DNA from: Temnopleurus reevesii
Lineage: Eukaryota > Echinodermata > Echinoidea > Temnopleuroida > Temnopleuridae
Assembly (NCBI GenBank): GCA_036244855.1
Contig: BQKZ01000802.1
Location: 1 to 18,397, forward strand
Length of the DNA: 18,397 nt
Direction of reading: 5' to 3'
This document shows, piece after piece, positions 1-9,246 of this stretch. The notes below the pieces were generated by a model. The model did no database searches and had not been told where the DNA came from. It saw only the letters and a list, made by a program, of their open reading frames with translations. The stretch's first letter is position 1. Each line of letters starts with the position of its first letter. The position numbers were made by a program, and so were the translations under genes.

Positions 1-89
1 CAAAATAACACGCCAAGTGCAAGAAAAAAAGGCACTGTAAGTACATACAGTCCTTATACCAGCATTTCACAGTGCTGCAAAAACACTTA

Positions 90-269
90 GGGGGTATTGC
101 TCAAAGGTTGCAATTGATCGCAAGTTGCAGTTGATCCGAATACGCCAATCAAAATCATTGTTTCATATGCGTCTTGGTAATTAAATGCGCACACCGCGCG
201 CGAATAAAAATGCGCGTTGCAATTTCCAAAGTTGCAGTTGATTTGCAGTTGATTCTGAGCAATACCCCC
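90..269 (+). mobile_element. Harbinger-like MITE, copy 1
   Basis: A 180-bp non-autonomous element. It opens with GGGGGTATTGCTCA and closes with the exact reverse complement TGAGCAATACCCCC. It is flanked by TTA at 87-89 and again at 270-272. A 3-bp TTA/TAA target duplication with G-rich inverted ends is the usual signature of the PIF/Harbinger superfamily. Inside each end lie copies of GTTGCAGTTGAT or a close variant (107-119, 124-136, 231-242, 243-253), which could be transposase binding sites (inferred). The core is rich in CG dinucleotides (GCGCAC, CGCGCGCG). There is no coding capacity. A second copy lies in the opposite orientation at 16567-16742, which confirms that this is a mobile family. 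Confidence 0.85.
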
Positions 270-272
270 TTA

Positions 273-1049
273 GGCTATGTCTTTATAGTGTTACATCCAC
301 ACAGGTTCCCACTATTAGAGAACAAATTCCCTGATTTACTTTGATTTTTTCCCATGAATTCTCAAAACTCCAGGAAAACTATGTCAAACTAATTATTCAG
401 CAATTTCAGCTAATACTTTTCTGCATCCTCAATTACTAATATTGATCATTGTTGATGTATGAAGCATCTTCTTATTCCTCATAGTCATTCTTGATTTCTC
501 TTTTTTCTTTGGGGGGGGGGGGTCAAATTCCTTGAGTTTTCTCTAACTGGAAAATAAGGGAAAGGTTTTTGAAGTAAAATGTGAACTTTTAATAATAAAA
601 ACGAAATATTGCCCGTGAGATATACGACCAAAATATATCAAAAATATTTGTATCTTCATCAGAATATAGGGAAATTGTGTAAAGAGGAAACTTGAACTTT
701 TCAGAAGGTAAAGAAAAGGTTGCAATGAACTTTTGAACTTCTATTTTCCACCAGTTTCTATTTTGATACCTGGAGAACATACTCAGAAGGATACAAAAGC
801 TAGCACTTTGCTTGCTCCCATCAGACAAATACAAGTGAACAAAAATATATTTACCTGTCTCAAACACAAGGATTATCCATCAACATATACCTCTATCAAA
901 TATTCAAGAGCTTGATATAACTTTAATTTGGTCATATACAAGCCTCGTATACAACCCCACAAGCAGCTGCCAAGGTCAAAAGTAATTTTAGACATTTTAC
1001 AAGTTATCTACAAATTGTTAACATCATTGTTAACATATAGCATTATGAA
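273..1049. other. anonymous AT-rich DNA
   Basis: No gene could be supported here. The open frames at 543-725 and 589-867 (minus) and 733-915 (plus) overlap each other on both strands, have low-complexity composition and recall no protein family. A stretch at about 405-455, around TTCTGCATCCT and ATTACTAAT, resembles the right end of the TTAA-flanked element at 6885-7358 and may be a fragment of that family (weak). A poly-G run is listed separately. Confidence 0.5.
511..522 (+). repeat. poly-G run (12 G)
   Basis: Twelve consecutive G residues follow a pyrimidine-rich tract in otherwise AT-rich DNA. It is a simple repeat whose exact length is likely to vary between individuals or to be uncertain in the assembly. 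Confidence 0.9.
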
Positions 1050-1050
1050 T

Positions 1051-1290
1051 AATGTGTGGCTCAGTGGTAGAGCGTCTGCCCCATGAACGGAAGGTTGAGG
1101 GTTCGATCCCCGGACGAGTCATACCAAAGACTTATAAGAATGGGACCATCTGCCTTCTTGCCAGGCACTCGGCATGTAAGAAAGGAGAAGGGTAATAATA
1201 ACTTTATGTTATGCAGGGCCCGCTGGAAAAGCAGCTAGCTTACAGCTTAATGTGGCTACCCTGGGTAAATATTATTATTATTATAATAAT
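1051..1290 (+). mobile_element. tRNA-derived SINE, family A
   Basis: A short retroposon with an internal RNA polymerase III promoter. The A box TGGCTCAGTGG is at 1057-1067 and the B box GGTTCGATCC at 1100-1109, spaced as in a tRNA. The tRNA-like head is followed by an unrelated body (about 1120-1265) and ends in an ATT-rich tail (1271-1290), as SINEs do. The T-stem and acceptor stem do not pair well (GAGGG against CCCGG), so this is not a working tRNA gene. The body differs from the SINE copies near 4030 and 15710, so it is a separate family. Target duplications were not resolved. Confidence 0.8.
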
Positions 1291-2136
1291 GAATATAATA
1301 CAGCCAATTCAATCTCCTGGCTCAAATTAGCACAAGGTAACCCAAGGTGATGGCCATGGGTGCCCTCTTTGCTTGCCATGGTGCCCTCATTGGATTTCCT
1401 TTATAGTTCTGTTTTTTTTCTTGAGTAGAAAAGTGCCCTTCATCAAATTGCCTTGAAAATGATACCTGATGGAATCCTTTTGAAGCCCTTCACTATATTA
1501 CTATCATGCAAAGATCATGGGTTAATTGCAGGGTTAAAATATCAATGAAATCATATCCTTATTGTGATAAACAAACACAACAACAATGAAAATTAAAGAA
1601 TGACAGACAAAGCAAAAACATGAAAGATGATTTTCTCTTTAATAATTTTCCCTTCCACTTTTTCAGGAGAATCAAACGTTATGTATAAACCTGGAATTAA
1701 GCACTCTCTTGTTAACAAATCATTACTTTATCATTTTCCTTTGTATTCCACATCTACCGTCCTACAAACTTGAAAACTTGAAACTCAAAAACTGGAGTTG
1801 GAAACCTAAAAATTTTACTTGAAACAAAAGTATTAAAAAAATATGACTGGAAATTTAAAAACAAATTGAAGGAGAGAAATTCTAACCTTGGCATCCTTTT
1901 GCTCACTATATTCTCTTAAATAGATTAAAAAAAAAATCATTTATTGAATCAGAGATTGTAATATGATTTGGCACAAATTTCATTGCTTTCAAAAGAGAAA
2001 CACTAACCTTGACCTTTAAAAAAATATGACGGATTGCACGTACAGTACAGAGTTTAAACAAACATAGAAATATGACCTACAAAATGAGCACTAAAACTTC
2101 CCTGGAAACAATATTGACTGATAGGCACTGTTTTAA
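1291..2136. other. anonymous AT-rich DNA
   Basis: No coding frame, RNA gene or clear repeat was recognised. The sequence has many short A runs. The pair TGGCCATGGGTGCCCTC and GCCATGGTGCCCTC at about 1350-1388 is a small local duplication. Confidence 0.4.
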
Positions 2137-2689
2137 GAAAAGAATCTTCCCCAAAATTCTAATCATTTAACAGGAGCAGAAAAAAAGTGAGCAGAACAAA
2201 AAATTATTTTTGAAGAAAATCCAATGGGTAATTTTTTTATGATTTGAAAAAAAATGAGCAAATCAGTGAAAATTTTCAGACATGTTGCCATTTTGATGAC
2301 ATCAAAGATGCACTTAGAATCAGAATTTTTCATGGATGCACTATTACCATTTTGTATATATATCTATGGTACAAAAATCATTATTTCTACAGAAAGATAC
2401 AAAGTAATTGATACAAATTAATGTAAATATGCAAATAGGGGATCGATGAAGATATCCTATTTTAAGGAAATCATATTTTGGGGGAAAAAGTAACATTTTA
2501 TAACATTGATATAAACATAATAAATGGTCAGTTTTACACCTATGACGTCATAAGTTGCCAATTTTTCTAACTATTATAACTATTCATAACTTTCTTGTTA
2601 GTTGTCCGATTTTTCTTAAACTTTTTTTGTTCTGTTCATCTGATTTTTCTGGTTCCGTTGGATAAATATTGTCTTAGGTAGATTCTTTT
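2137..2689. mobile_element. TTAA-flanked inverted-repeat element (Kolobok-like)
   Basis: A 553-bp stretch bounded by TTAA at 2133-2136 and TTAA at 2690-2693. The ends are imperfect inverted repeats: GAAAAGAATCTTCC on the left against AAAAGAATCTACC when the right end is reversed. The similarity continues inward for well over 100 bp. For example, GATGACATCAAAGATG in the left arm matches the reverse of the region around TATGACGTCATAAG in the right arm. TTAA duplication with purine-rich ends is known for the Kolobok and piggyBac superfamilies; the end sequence favours Kolobok. It has no coding capacity, so it is non-autonomous. A single arm of the same family lies at about 4385-4497. Confidence 0.6.
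2542..2551. promoter_or_regulatory. CRE/ATF palindrome within a transposon arm
   Basis: ATGACGTCAT is a perfect 10-bp palindrome matching the CREB/ATF recognition site. It lies in the right arm of the TTAA-flanked element. The opposite arm carries the decayed form ATGACATCA. No gene is seen nearby, so any regulatory role is conjecture. Confidence 0.35.
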
Positions 2690-2693
2690 TTAA

Positions 2694-3270
2694 AACACTA
2701 GGGAAGCAAATTATCCAGACTTTCCTGATATGCTTTAACACGATTTTATCCATGCTTTCAAAAGGGAAACAAGTTCATTTTTGAAGTTCTTCAAAATCAT
2801 TAAGGTTAATAATTAACTGTATAGTTTTTAGAATTTAAGCAAGCATCAAATAAAAACTAAGAAATGAAATAACATAGTTTCAGTCTTTCATATGAAATTG
2901 TAAACAACAAAAACTTCCAATTCAATTCCATCATATGCAAAAAGAAAAATATTTAAAAAAAGGAGTAATGGATTACACAGTAAGTGGATCAATATTCATT
3001 TTTTAACAAATAAATGACCTTGAATACAAGTCCTCATCATACTTTTTGGTGAATTATTACTAGATGAATAGAACAAAATATTTATCACAGTTTAACTTTC
3101 ATAGTCTCAAAAGAGTAAACAAAAAATGGATTGAGAGGAAAAATCGATGCCAAGGACAAAAGGGGTCATCTTTGTTATCTACCAAACATTGACTTTGACC
3201 TTTGACCCCAAACAGAGACAAACTAGTCAAAGAGAAGAATTGAAAATGAAGAAAAAAAGGGTTGTTACTG
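2694..3270. other. anonymous AT-rich DNA
   Basis: No gene was recognised. Two open frames on opposite strands (3099-3314 minus, 3147-3374 plus) overlap each other and run into the repeat array that follows, so both are probably chance. The segment AAAGGGGTCATCTTTG at about 3159-3174 and the TGACCTTTGACC at about 3194-3205 are short and were not assigned. Confidence 0.4.
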
Positions 3271-3990
3271 CTGTCACGATTTACTGTCCAACGTCCAAAA
3301 GTCTGAAAGAGCAAACTTACTGGAAGGACAGTTCGCGAAGATGGATTGACTTTAGATTGTTTAATGTCGGCTGAAGTTAATGATCTACTTGACTATTCCT
3401 TTTTTTATATTATACATTGATGAGGAAAATAATATTATTATCACTATGAACGGGAGTAACTGTCACGTTTTCCTGTCTAATGTCCAAATGTTTTAGGGAG
3501 CATATGTAAATAAGAGGAGAAATGGGAAAATGATCAAGTGTAAACTAAGACTGAAGTGCATCCTCAAACTATTTTCCTGATGATACGACTTGATATTAAG
3601 TAAATGATATTTTTTCCTTTCTTTATTGATTTGCCAAGGAAAATTATAATGCTGTCACGATTCACTGTCCAACGTCCAAATTTGTCATTGAGCACACGTA
3701 AATAGGACGAGTTCAAGAAGAAGGATTTATTTTCATTGTTTGATGTCGGCTGAAGTTAATGATGCTTAAACTATTATTATTTGACATTACAATTGAAGAG
3801 CAAACTAATACTATCCTCACAAAGTTTGAAAAGGGGACATGATTTTCTGTTCTATGTTTGATAAAGTTCATTCTGGGGTTGGAAGATTTCTGTTTATGCA
3901 CATGACATGAGTAAACTAATATTATCCTTCTCACACACAAAAGGGGTTTGCATTCACAATTTTCTGTTCAATATCCAATAGTTCATATTG
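3271..3990 (+). repeat. degenerate tandem array, about 190-bp unit
   Basis: A landmark of CTGTCACGAT followed by TACTGTCCAACGTCCAAA recurs at 3271, 3460 and 3652, spacings of 189 and 192 bp. Weaker versions occur near 3834 (ATGATTTTCTGTTC) and 3950 (CACAATTTTCTGTTC). A second landmark, GATGTCGGCTGAAGTTAATGAT, follows in the first and third units (about 3364 and 3743). The units are quite diverged, so the array is old. It codes for nothing recognisable; the minus-strand frame at 3713-3940 lies inside it and is rejected. Confidence 0.7.
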
Positions 3991-4027
3991 CATGAAAACA
4001 ATAAAGATTGCAGAATGGGTACATGGA

Positions 4028-4278
4028 GGCCCCATGGTGTAGTGGTCATGACTCTCGCCTTTCAACCACAGGGTCGTAGGTTCGAATCCCACCCATGGCA
4101 TTAATTACTTTCAGCAAAAATTCAATCCACAATGTGCTGCACTCAACCCACGTGAGGTGAATGGGTACCTGGCAGGAACGTTTATTCCTTGAAATGCCAA
4201 TTTCACTGGTGGCCGCTTGATTAAAGACCGGATATATGCACTATATAGATTGCATTTATCAATCTTATTATTATTACA
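4028..4278 (+). mobile_element. tRNA-Glu-like SINE, family B
   Basis: A full-length-looking SINE. The head resembles tRNA-Glu, with A box TGGTGTAGTGG (4035-4045) and B box GGTTCGAATCC (4079-4089). The body contains GTGCTGCACTCAACCCA and GGGTACCTGGCAGGA, and the 3' end passes through GCACTATATAGATTGC into an ATT tail. Related copies lie at 15712-16010 (plus), at about 8785-8926 (minus), and as a truncated body at 5745-5790. The tRNA part is followed directly by the body with no terminator, so it is a retroposon and not a tRNA gene. Confidence 0.85.
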
Positions 4279-4384
4279 TTAGGCTATCATCTAAATTGAT
4301 GACTTCAGAGGGTGGGATGACTTTTGATGGAAAGAAATAATGTTACATTATTTTTGCTGGTACATACAAAATTACAAATTCAGA

Positions 4385-4497
4385 ACTTTTTATGATTTTC
4401 TTCAAATGTTTTTAGTTCTGTTTACCAAATTTTTCTGCTCCTATTAACAAATTATAATTTTAGGTTATAGACTCTTCTTTTAGATTCGTTCTTTGAG
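4385..4497 (+). mobile_element. single arm of the TTAA inverted-repeat family
   Basis: The stretch from TTTATGATTTTCTTC through TTTTTCTGCTCCTATTA to GACTCTTCTTTTAG aligns with the right arm of the element at 2137-2689 and with the reverse of its left arm. No opposite arm is visible nearby, so this is a fragment or solo end. Confidence 0.5.
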
Positions 4498-4500
4498 TCG

Positions 4501-5743
4501 TTCGTAACTTGGTGAATCATCGCCCAGGGCTATTCTATGAATGAGAGTCATCACCTCGATCGGCACATCCCTTTGATCCAGCTATGTGGGACCTATCAAT
4601 AATGAAATCATTCATTCAAGTCTTCAATCACAAAGTCATGCATGTCGGAAAAGAAGAAAAGGCACTGACAGAACGTAGCATGTCAAGCAAAACATCAATG
4701 ATTTCGAGTTATATAAACACAATATTGATTGCCCGGTAAAAGGTTGTTTGCGGATAGGCAGTTTTGAGAACATCCATTAACTGAGCAGGCAATAATATTA
4801 AGTGCACATATATCAGTCTATACCACTAAAGGAATGATGATAAACCATGGAAAATAAGATCACCGTTATTATTTAAAAAAAAAAAAAAAAAATAGTTGAA
4901 GACAGCACAATTTTGGCTATGTGCAATCTGTATGGATATCTTAATCAATAATTTTTATAAATCAATTGTTTTACCTTTTTTTTACCTGGCTTGGATGTCA
5001 CCACTTTCCATCACTTTCTTTCCAAGATGAAGCTTTTTACTATAATTGGGTTAAAGCCCAAGTACAGTTTTGATAAAGATTAAGAAATGTGAATTTGGGT
5101 GATTTTTATCATGACATATAATTCATTATACACATTTTGAGACCATAACATTTTTTATGAGCTGATTTTTTTGAAAATTTGAAAATGACCGTTAAATCAT
5201 ATTTAGCGCCCTCTCTACGTTAGAGCAATATTTTGCTTGTTATCAATTTGACAAAAGCGTGATAAAAAGGAATACACAAAGATTCAATTTTGAAATTTTC
5301 ATCCAATTCTGTGCATTAGAAGTTGTCCTTTATCAAGAAATAAAATATTGAATTAGTGTCGGGGACACGGCACCGAAATATTTTGCATATAGCTTTTCCC
5401 AAACTTGTTCATTTTTCGTACAATCTTTTGTGCGACATGTTCATTATACTATATTTCATTTTAGATTTGAAGACAAAATTTGGGTTTAAAAATATTCTCT
5501 TTTACCAAAACTTTACTTGGGCTTTAATACTTCTACCATATTTCCCTTTTCTTGACATTCACATTTGGACAATGGCATACTGGTTACTCTGTACTTGGTT
5601 AAGATTCCTTCAAAAAAGGGGTTTTTACTGGAGATGAGAGATCAGTGGGAGTGTTTAAATGGTAATTCTGGGCAATTTTGGGGTCTGAGGGTAGTGCATG
5701 ATGCTACTCAATGGCATCTGCCCCCAGCAACCTTTGTCACATA
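4501..5743. other. anonymous DNA with a short open frame
   Basis: No gene could be established. A stop-to-stop frame of 64 codons runs on the plus strand at 4545-4736 and has a mixed, non-repetitive composition (including KVMHVGKEEKALTERSMS), but there is no clear splice acceptor or family match. TTATATAAAC at about 4709-4718 is TATA-box-like without other promoter support. A run of 18 A residues occupies 4875-4892. The 93-residue frame at 5356-5637 is AT-driven and hydrophobic. GTGTCGGGGACAC at about 5357-5369 is a small hairpin bracketed by AAATATT and AATATTTT. Confidence 0.35.
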
Positions 5744-5744
5744 A

Positions 5745-5790
5745 TGTGCTGCACTCAACCCAGGTGAGATGAATGGATATCTGGCAAGAA
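5745..5790 (+). mobile_element. truncated SINE family B body
   Basis: TGTGCTGCACTCAACCCAGG followed by a degenerate GGTACCTGGCAGGA matches the body of the SINEs at 4028 and 15712. No tRNA-like head is seen directly upstream. The match stops where the TA-flanked MITE begins, so the SINE was truncated or interrupted at that point. Confidence 0.6.
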
Positions 5791-5792
5791 TA

Positions 5793-6021
5793 GGCGGGTT
5801 TACTAATAGATGCAAATTTTATGCAAATTTTATGCATACCTCTAACACAAAGGTTGTTCTTGACAACCCCAAAGCTTGCCCGAGGCTTGCCCGAAATAGC
5901 AACAAGTAATGTATGCAAATTGGATTCCAAGTATTGTAGTCTTATTGTTATAAACCAGTCTTTGGAATACCATGTAACTACGTTTAACGCACATAAATTT
6001 GAATATATAAGTAAACCCGCC
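5793..6021 (+). mobile_element. TA-flanked MITE (Tc1/mariner-like), copy 1
   Basis: A 229-bp element with perfect 12-bp inverted ends GGCGGGTTTACT and AGTAAACCCGCC, flanked by TA at 5791-5792 and 6022-6023. TA duplication is typical of the Tc1/mariner superfamily; the family assignment is inferred because no transposase is present. Internally it carries a doubled ATGCAAATTTT and two tandem GCTTGCCCGA motifs. A second, more decayed copy lies in the opposite orientation at 14880-15104, with the same internal landmarks in reverse. Open frames inside it (5821-6027 plus, 5842-6084 and 5655-5930 minus) are passengers. Confidence 0.8.
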
Positions 6022-6025
6022 TATT

Positions 6026-8300
6026 GACAAGTTGAGATGCAGAATCTCAACATTATGTAATAAATGAAGCTTTATTAACAGCACTCCAGGTATACCTCAA
6101 TGTTATATCCGGATGTTATTCCTTGCACATTGCATTCCTGGTGCCAACGGTAACCAAATTCAACATCACCTAAGCCATACCTGACTGCAATTGCCAGGCT
6201 ATCATTATGAAATCAACGCATTACTCTCTATGCGTTTACAATGAGATTGACAAATTGGGATGCGGGACCTCAAACATTATCTGGATGATGTGCCTTGCAC
6301 ATTGCATTCCAGTTGTCGAGAGCAATAAATGTCAATATCACCCAAGTCACACCTGGGTTGTGTATCATAAAGCAGTTCAATTATGGAGGTACTTTTATGT
6401 ACGGCTTTGAGCATGACTGCTGATCCCTTTCTGTACTAAACGACCCCAAAGTCGCTGATTTAGCACCAGAGAACTGGTCACCAGTCGTGTGTAGACTCGT
6501 ATAGTACCTCAAGGAACAGCTTTACGAAATACAACCGAGGGTGCATGACCAACGACATCATTATGAAATCAACTTAAAATCTCGTCTTGTATTCATTTAC
6601 TCACAAGTCTGTCAACATTGGATACAGAACATCACTGCTGCATCCCACAGGATGTTCTTTGCATATATGGCATTTCAGATGTCACCAGCAAATAATATAA
6701 ACATCACCTGGCACCTTTCCACATTACCAAAGCTAGAATTTTTACATTTACCACCAGATCTGTCAAAGTTGGACGCGGAAATAGTAACATTGCATAATTC
6801 CGAAGAATGTTCTTTGTACGTGGCATTCCAGGTGCTCATAGCAACCAAAGTAAGCATCACCTGAAATCATGAAATCAACTTTAAAGGGAAAGACTAGTTT
6901 TGGGAGGAGGGCGCTTCAGATATTTAACTAGTTTGCGAGCTGCAGTAAAATTATTACCATAATGCATTTTTTCAATAGTAAATTAGAGCATGTTCATAGT
7001 TTGTTTGAATGAAATCGACCTAGAAATGGCTTAATTATCGCAAGATAAAATAACCTGGTGCGGTCGTACTTCCTCACAGAACATGCTTCACGTACAAAAT
7101 GAACGCGAACCCACACACCGCAGACAATACCACCGATCGCACAACCAATTTCAGGCCGACACTCTCCCGCGCTAAAGCACTTAGCACACCGCAGGAACGA
7201 TGGCGTATTGACCTGTTCGACGTAAAATGCATAGAATACGAGCATAAATGTACTCCTAATATCCTACATAGATATATTTAGGCATGTAAAGCAACTTGCG
7301 AATACATCAGCTCATTTAACATCAATTTCTGCATCCTGGTCATTACTAATCTATACCTTTAAGTCTCTATACTATTATTTACCAACAAATCTGTCAAAGT
7401 AAGATGTAGAAACATTAAACTTGCAACCCAAATGATGTTGCATGTGGCATTCCAGGTGTCCATGGCAACCAAAGTCAACATCACCTGGGCACACTTAGTT
7501 ACATTACCAAGTCTATCATTATGAAATCAATGCATTGCTCTTCATTTGTTAATCATTAAGATTGACAGTTCGTGATGCAAGACATCAACATTCTACCATG
7601 GATGATGCTCTTCGCATGTTGCATTCCAGGTGTCAATGGCGACCAAAGTCAACATCACCTATAGGCACACCTGGCCACATTATCAAAGCTATCATTATGA
7701 AATCAGCGCATTACTCTGTAAAGTTGTCTAGTGAGATTGACAGTTTGTGATGCAAGCCGCCAACATCATCTTGATGATGTTCTTTGCACATTGCATTCCA
7801 GGTGTCCATAGCGACCAAAGACAACATCACCTGAGCACACCTACATGTAGCCACATACCAAGGCTATCATTATGAAATCAACGCATTACTCTTCATTCTT
7901 TTACAAAACAGTCTGTGATTCACGATCGACCTCAACATTCTACTATGGATGATGCTCATCATATGTTGCATTCCAGGTGTCCATGGCAACCATTGCCAAC
8001 ATCACCTGGACACACCTATCCACATTACCAAAGCTATCAATATGAAATCAGTGCATTACTCTTTATATTATACCAGTGAGATTGACAGTTTTTTTAATGC
8101 AAGACATTGAACATTATACCATGGATGATGCTCGTCGTATGTTGCATTCCACGTGTCCATGGCGACCAAAGACAACATCACCTGGGCACACCTAGCCACA
8201 TTACCAAGGCTATCATTATGAAATCAATGCATCGCTCTTCATTCCTTTACCATTGAGTTTGACAAATTGGGATGCAGCACCTCGACATTGCCCAGATGAT
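6026..8300 (+). repeat. tandem array of about 174-bp monomers, interrupted
   Basis: The landmark GCATTCCAGGTGTCCATGGC recurs, exactly or with changes, at 6132, 6304, 6670, 6823, 7447, 7621, 7793, 7968 and 8144. Spacing in the clean right half is 174, 172, 175 and 176 bp. Other monomer landmarks are AACATCACCTGG, GGCTATCATTATGAAATCAA, GCATTACTCTTCATT, GTGAGATTGACAGTTTGTGA and TACCATGGATGATGCTC. The left half is more diverged and irregular: a roughly 160-bp segment at about 6390-6550 does not match, and an unrelated element fills 6885-7358. Open frames within the array (6207-6410, 6541-6864, 7562-7750) follow the repeat and are not genes. Confidence 0.85.
6885..7358. mobile_element. candidate TTAA-flanked element inserted in the array
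   Basis: This 474-bp block has no similarity to the monomers on either side. It is bounded by TTAA at 6881-6884 and 7359-7362, with short imperfect inverted ends: AGGGAAAGACTAG on the left against AGGTATAGATTAG from the right. A further loose inverted match lies inside (TTAACTAGTTTGCGAGCTGC against the reverse of GCAACTTGCGAATAC). The middle (about 7060-7225) is richer in G+C than its surroundings and open on both strands (minus 6994-7245, plus 7099-7281), with neither peptide recognised. Kolobok or piggyBac are the superfamilies known to duplicate TTAA. The ends are weak enough that another origin is possible. Confidence 0.45.
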
Positions 8301-8784
8301 TTAGCCAGATGGTCATCAGCTATAGCTTCCCTGGAAACCTTGACTTAGCGTAGTCTGAAAGCAGAGACTCAAATTCAGTTACAGTTAACCTTGCTTATGT
8401 TGAGTATGCTTGGACTACTTCAACTCAAACCAAATTCAACTTATCGTGGCTAAAAACAATCAGATATAAAGATAAGGGGAGTTGAAAAGAGTTGAAAAAT
8501 TTGACTTAATATACGATGTTGATTTAAGGAGAGATTTATTCAGTTTATTCATTTATCAATTACTTGATTATATGTATTATTTTATATCATTATTTCTTTA
8601 AATGTCTTTTATTTCAATAGGCCCAAAGTGCTTTAACAATAGTATTACCCATGTCAAAGGATAAACAATAACCGCACTTCAAGTACATTATTATTGTAGC
8701 TATACACTCTATAGTAGCTATACAGTTACGACACCAATCTTCATATACAAAATATATCCTACCAGTTACCCAAGCATAAACATA
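8301..8784. other. anonymous AT-rich DNA
   Basis: No gene or clear repeat was found. The segment CCAAAGTGCTTTAAC at about 8624-8638 resembles the AAAGCACTTTG found near the 3' ends of some SINEs and could belong to the antisense SINE that follows. That link is uncertain. Confidence 0.35.
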
Positions 8785-8930
8785 TCTGTGTTTAATGCAG
8801 CACAGTGCAGATAAATTTCTTGCCCAAGGATATTACAACAATGGAATACCATGGGTGGGATTTGAAACATCGACTTTCTTGTTCAAATGTGAGAGTTCAA
8901 ACCACTACATCACAACTATTCCATGCAGTA
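8785..8930 (-). mobile_element. antisense SINE, family B
   Basis: Read on the minus strand, this is the same family as the SINE at 4028. The head runs from GCATGGAATAG, with an A box around GATGTAGTGGTTTG (about 8899-8913), a decayed B box GTTTCAAATCCC (about 8857-8868), then CACCCATGG and the body CACTGTGCTGCATTAAACA. The B box carries changes from GGTTCGAATCC, so the copy is older than the one at 4028 and is probably transcriptionally dead. Confidence 0.7.
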
Positions 8931-9018
8931 TTCAAAGTAATTCATTAAAATTGTTGTCTTAAAAAAAATGCTGTCGGAAAACGTTAACACCAAATTGCCT
9001 TTAAACTTTATATTTCAG

Positions 9019-9246
9019 GTTTTGCATTGTATCATTCAATGCATTACAATGCCTTGCAAATGCAGTGTGATATCCCTCTGTCGTTTCCTTGACTTTGTCA
9101 AACATCTCTTCGTCCAAAAACCTTGATGAATAAGATTGCGGAGGATAAAAACAAGCTCATCAAAATAGCCGGGATACTTGCCAAGAAGTATCACATCCAT
9201 TTTGTTGATGCAAGCAAGCTCGCAGATACTTGGACCATGGATAAGG
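9019..9246 (+). pseudogene. possible exon or coding remnant, unrecognised
   Basis: A good splice acceptor (TTTATATTTCAG, ending 9018) is followed by a frame from 9021 that reads through to AGC-TAG near 9283, broken by one TGA at 9090. The second part, from ATG at 9126, reads with a protein-like composition and includes IAGILAKKYHIHFVDASK. A donor-like AAGG|GTAACT follows position 9246. The break and the absence of a family match suggest a decayed exon or a chance frame. Its end phase (one extra base) would join in frame with the candidate exon starting at 13175. I cannot name a function. Confidence 0.25.

Noticed and set aside
1051..1120. Possible working tRNA gene with A and B boxes
   Set aside because: The T-stem and acceptor stem do not pair, the anticodon stem is imperfect, and the head continues into a SINE body with an ATT tail.
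3147..3374. 75-codon plus-strand frame at the start of the 190-bp array
   Set aside because: It overlaps the first array unit and is not preserved in the later units. A minus-strand frame covers the same place.
4028..4100. Possible tRNA-Glu gene
   Set aside because: It is the head of a SINE: the same body follows in other copies and there is no Pol III terminator after the tRNA-like part.
4709..4718. TATA-box-like TTATATAAAC
   Set aside because: AT-rich sequence produces such motifs often. No initiator, downstream exon or conserved promoter context was seen.
4875..4892. Poly-A run of 18 as the tail of a LINE or processed pseudogene
   Set aside because: No reverse-transcriptase-like or gene-like sequence precedes it, and no target duplication was found. 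It is treated as a simple repeat.
5356..5637. 93-codon plus-strand frame, among the longest in the window
   Set aside because: The peptide is a run of hydrophobic and aromatic residues expected from AT-rich DNA. There is no recognisable domain, no splice context and no related sequence nearby.
7099..7281. Plus-strand frame in the GC-richer block, with an overlapping minus-strand frame at 6994-7245
   Set aside because: Both strands are open over the same stretch because few stops occur in the GC-richer core. Neither peptide is recognisable.
6026..8300. CRISPR-like regular array
   Set aside because: The whole monomer repeats, without unique spacers between short repeats, and the setting is a eukaryotic genome. 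It is a tandem satellite-type array.
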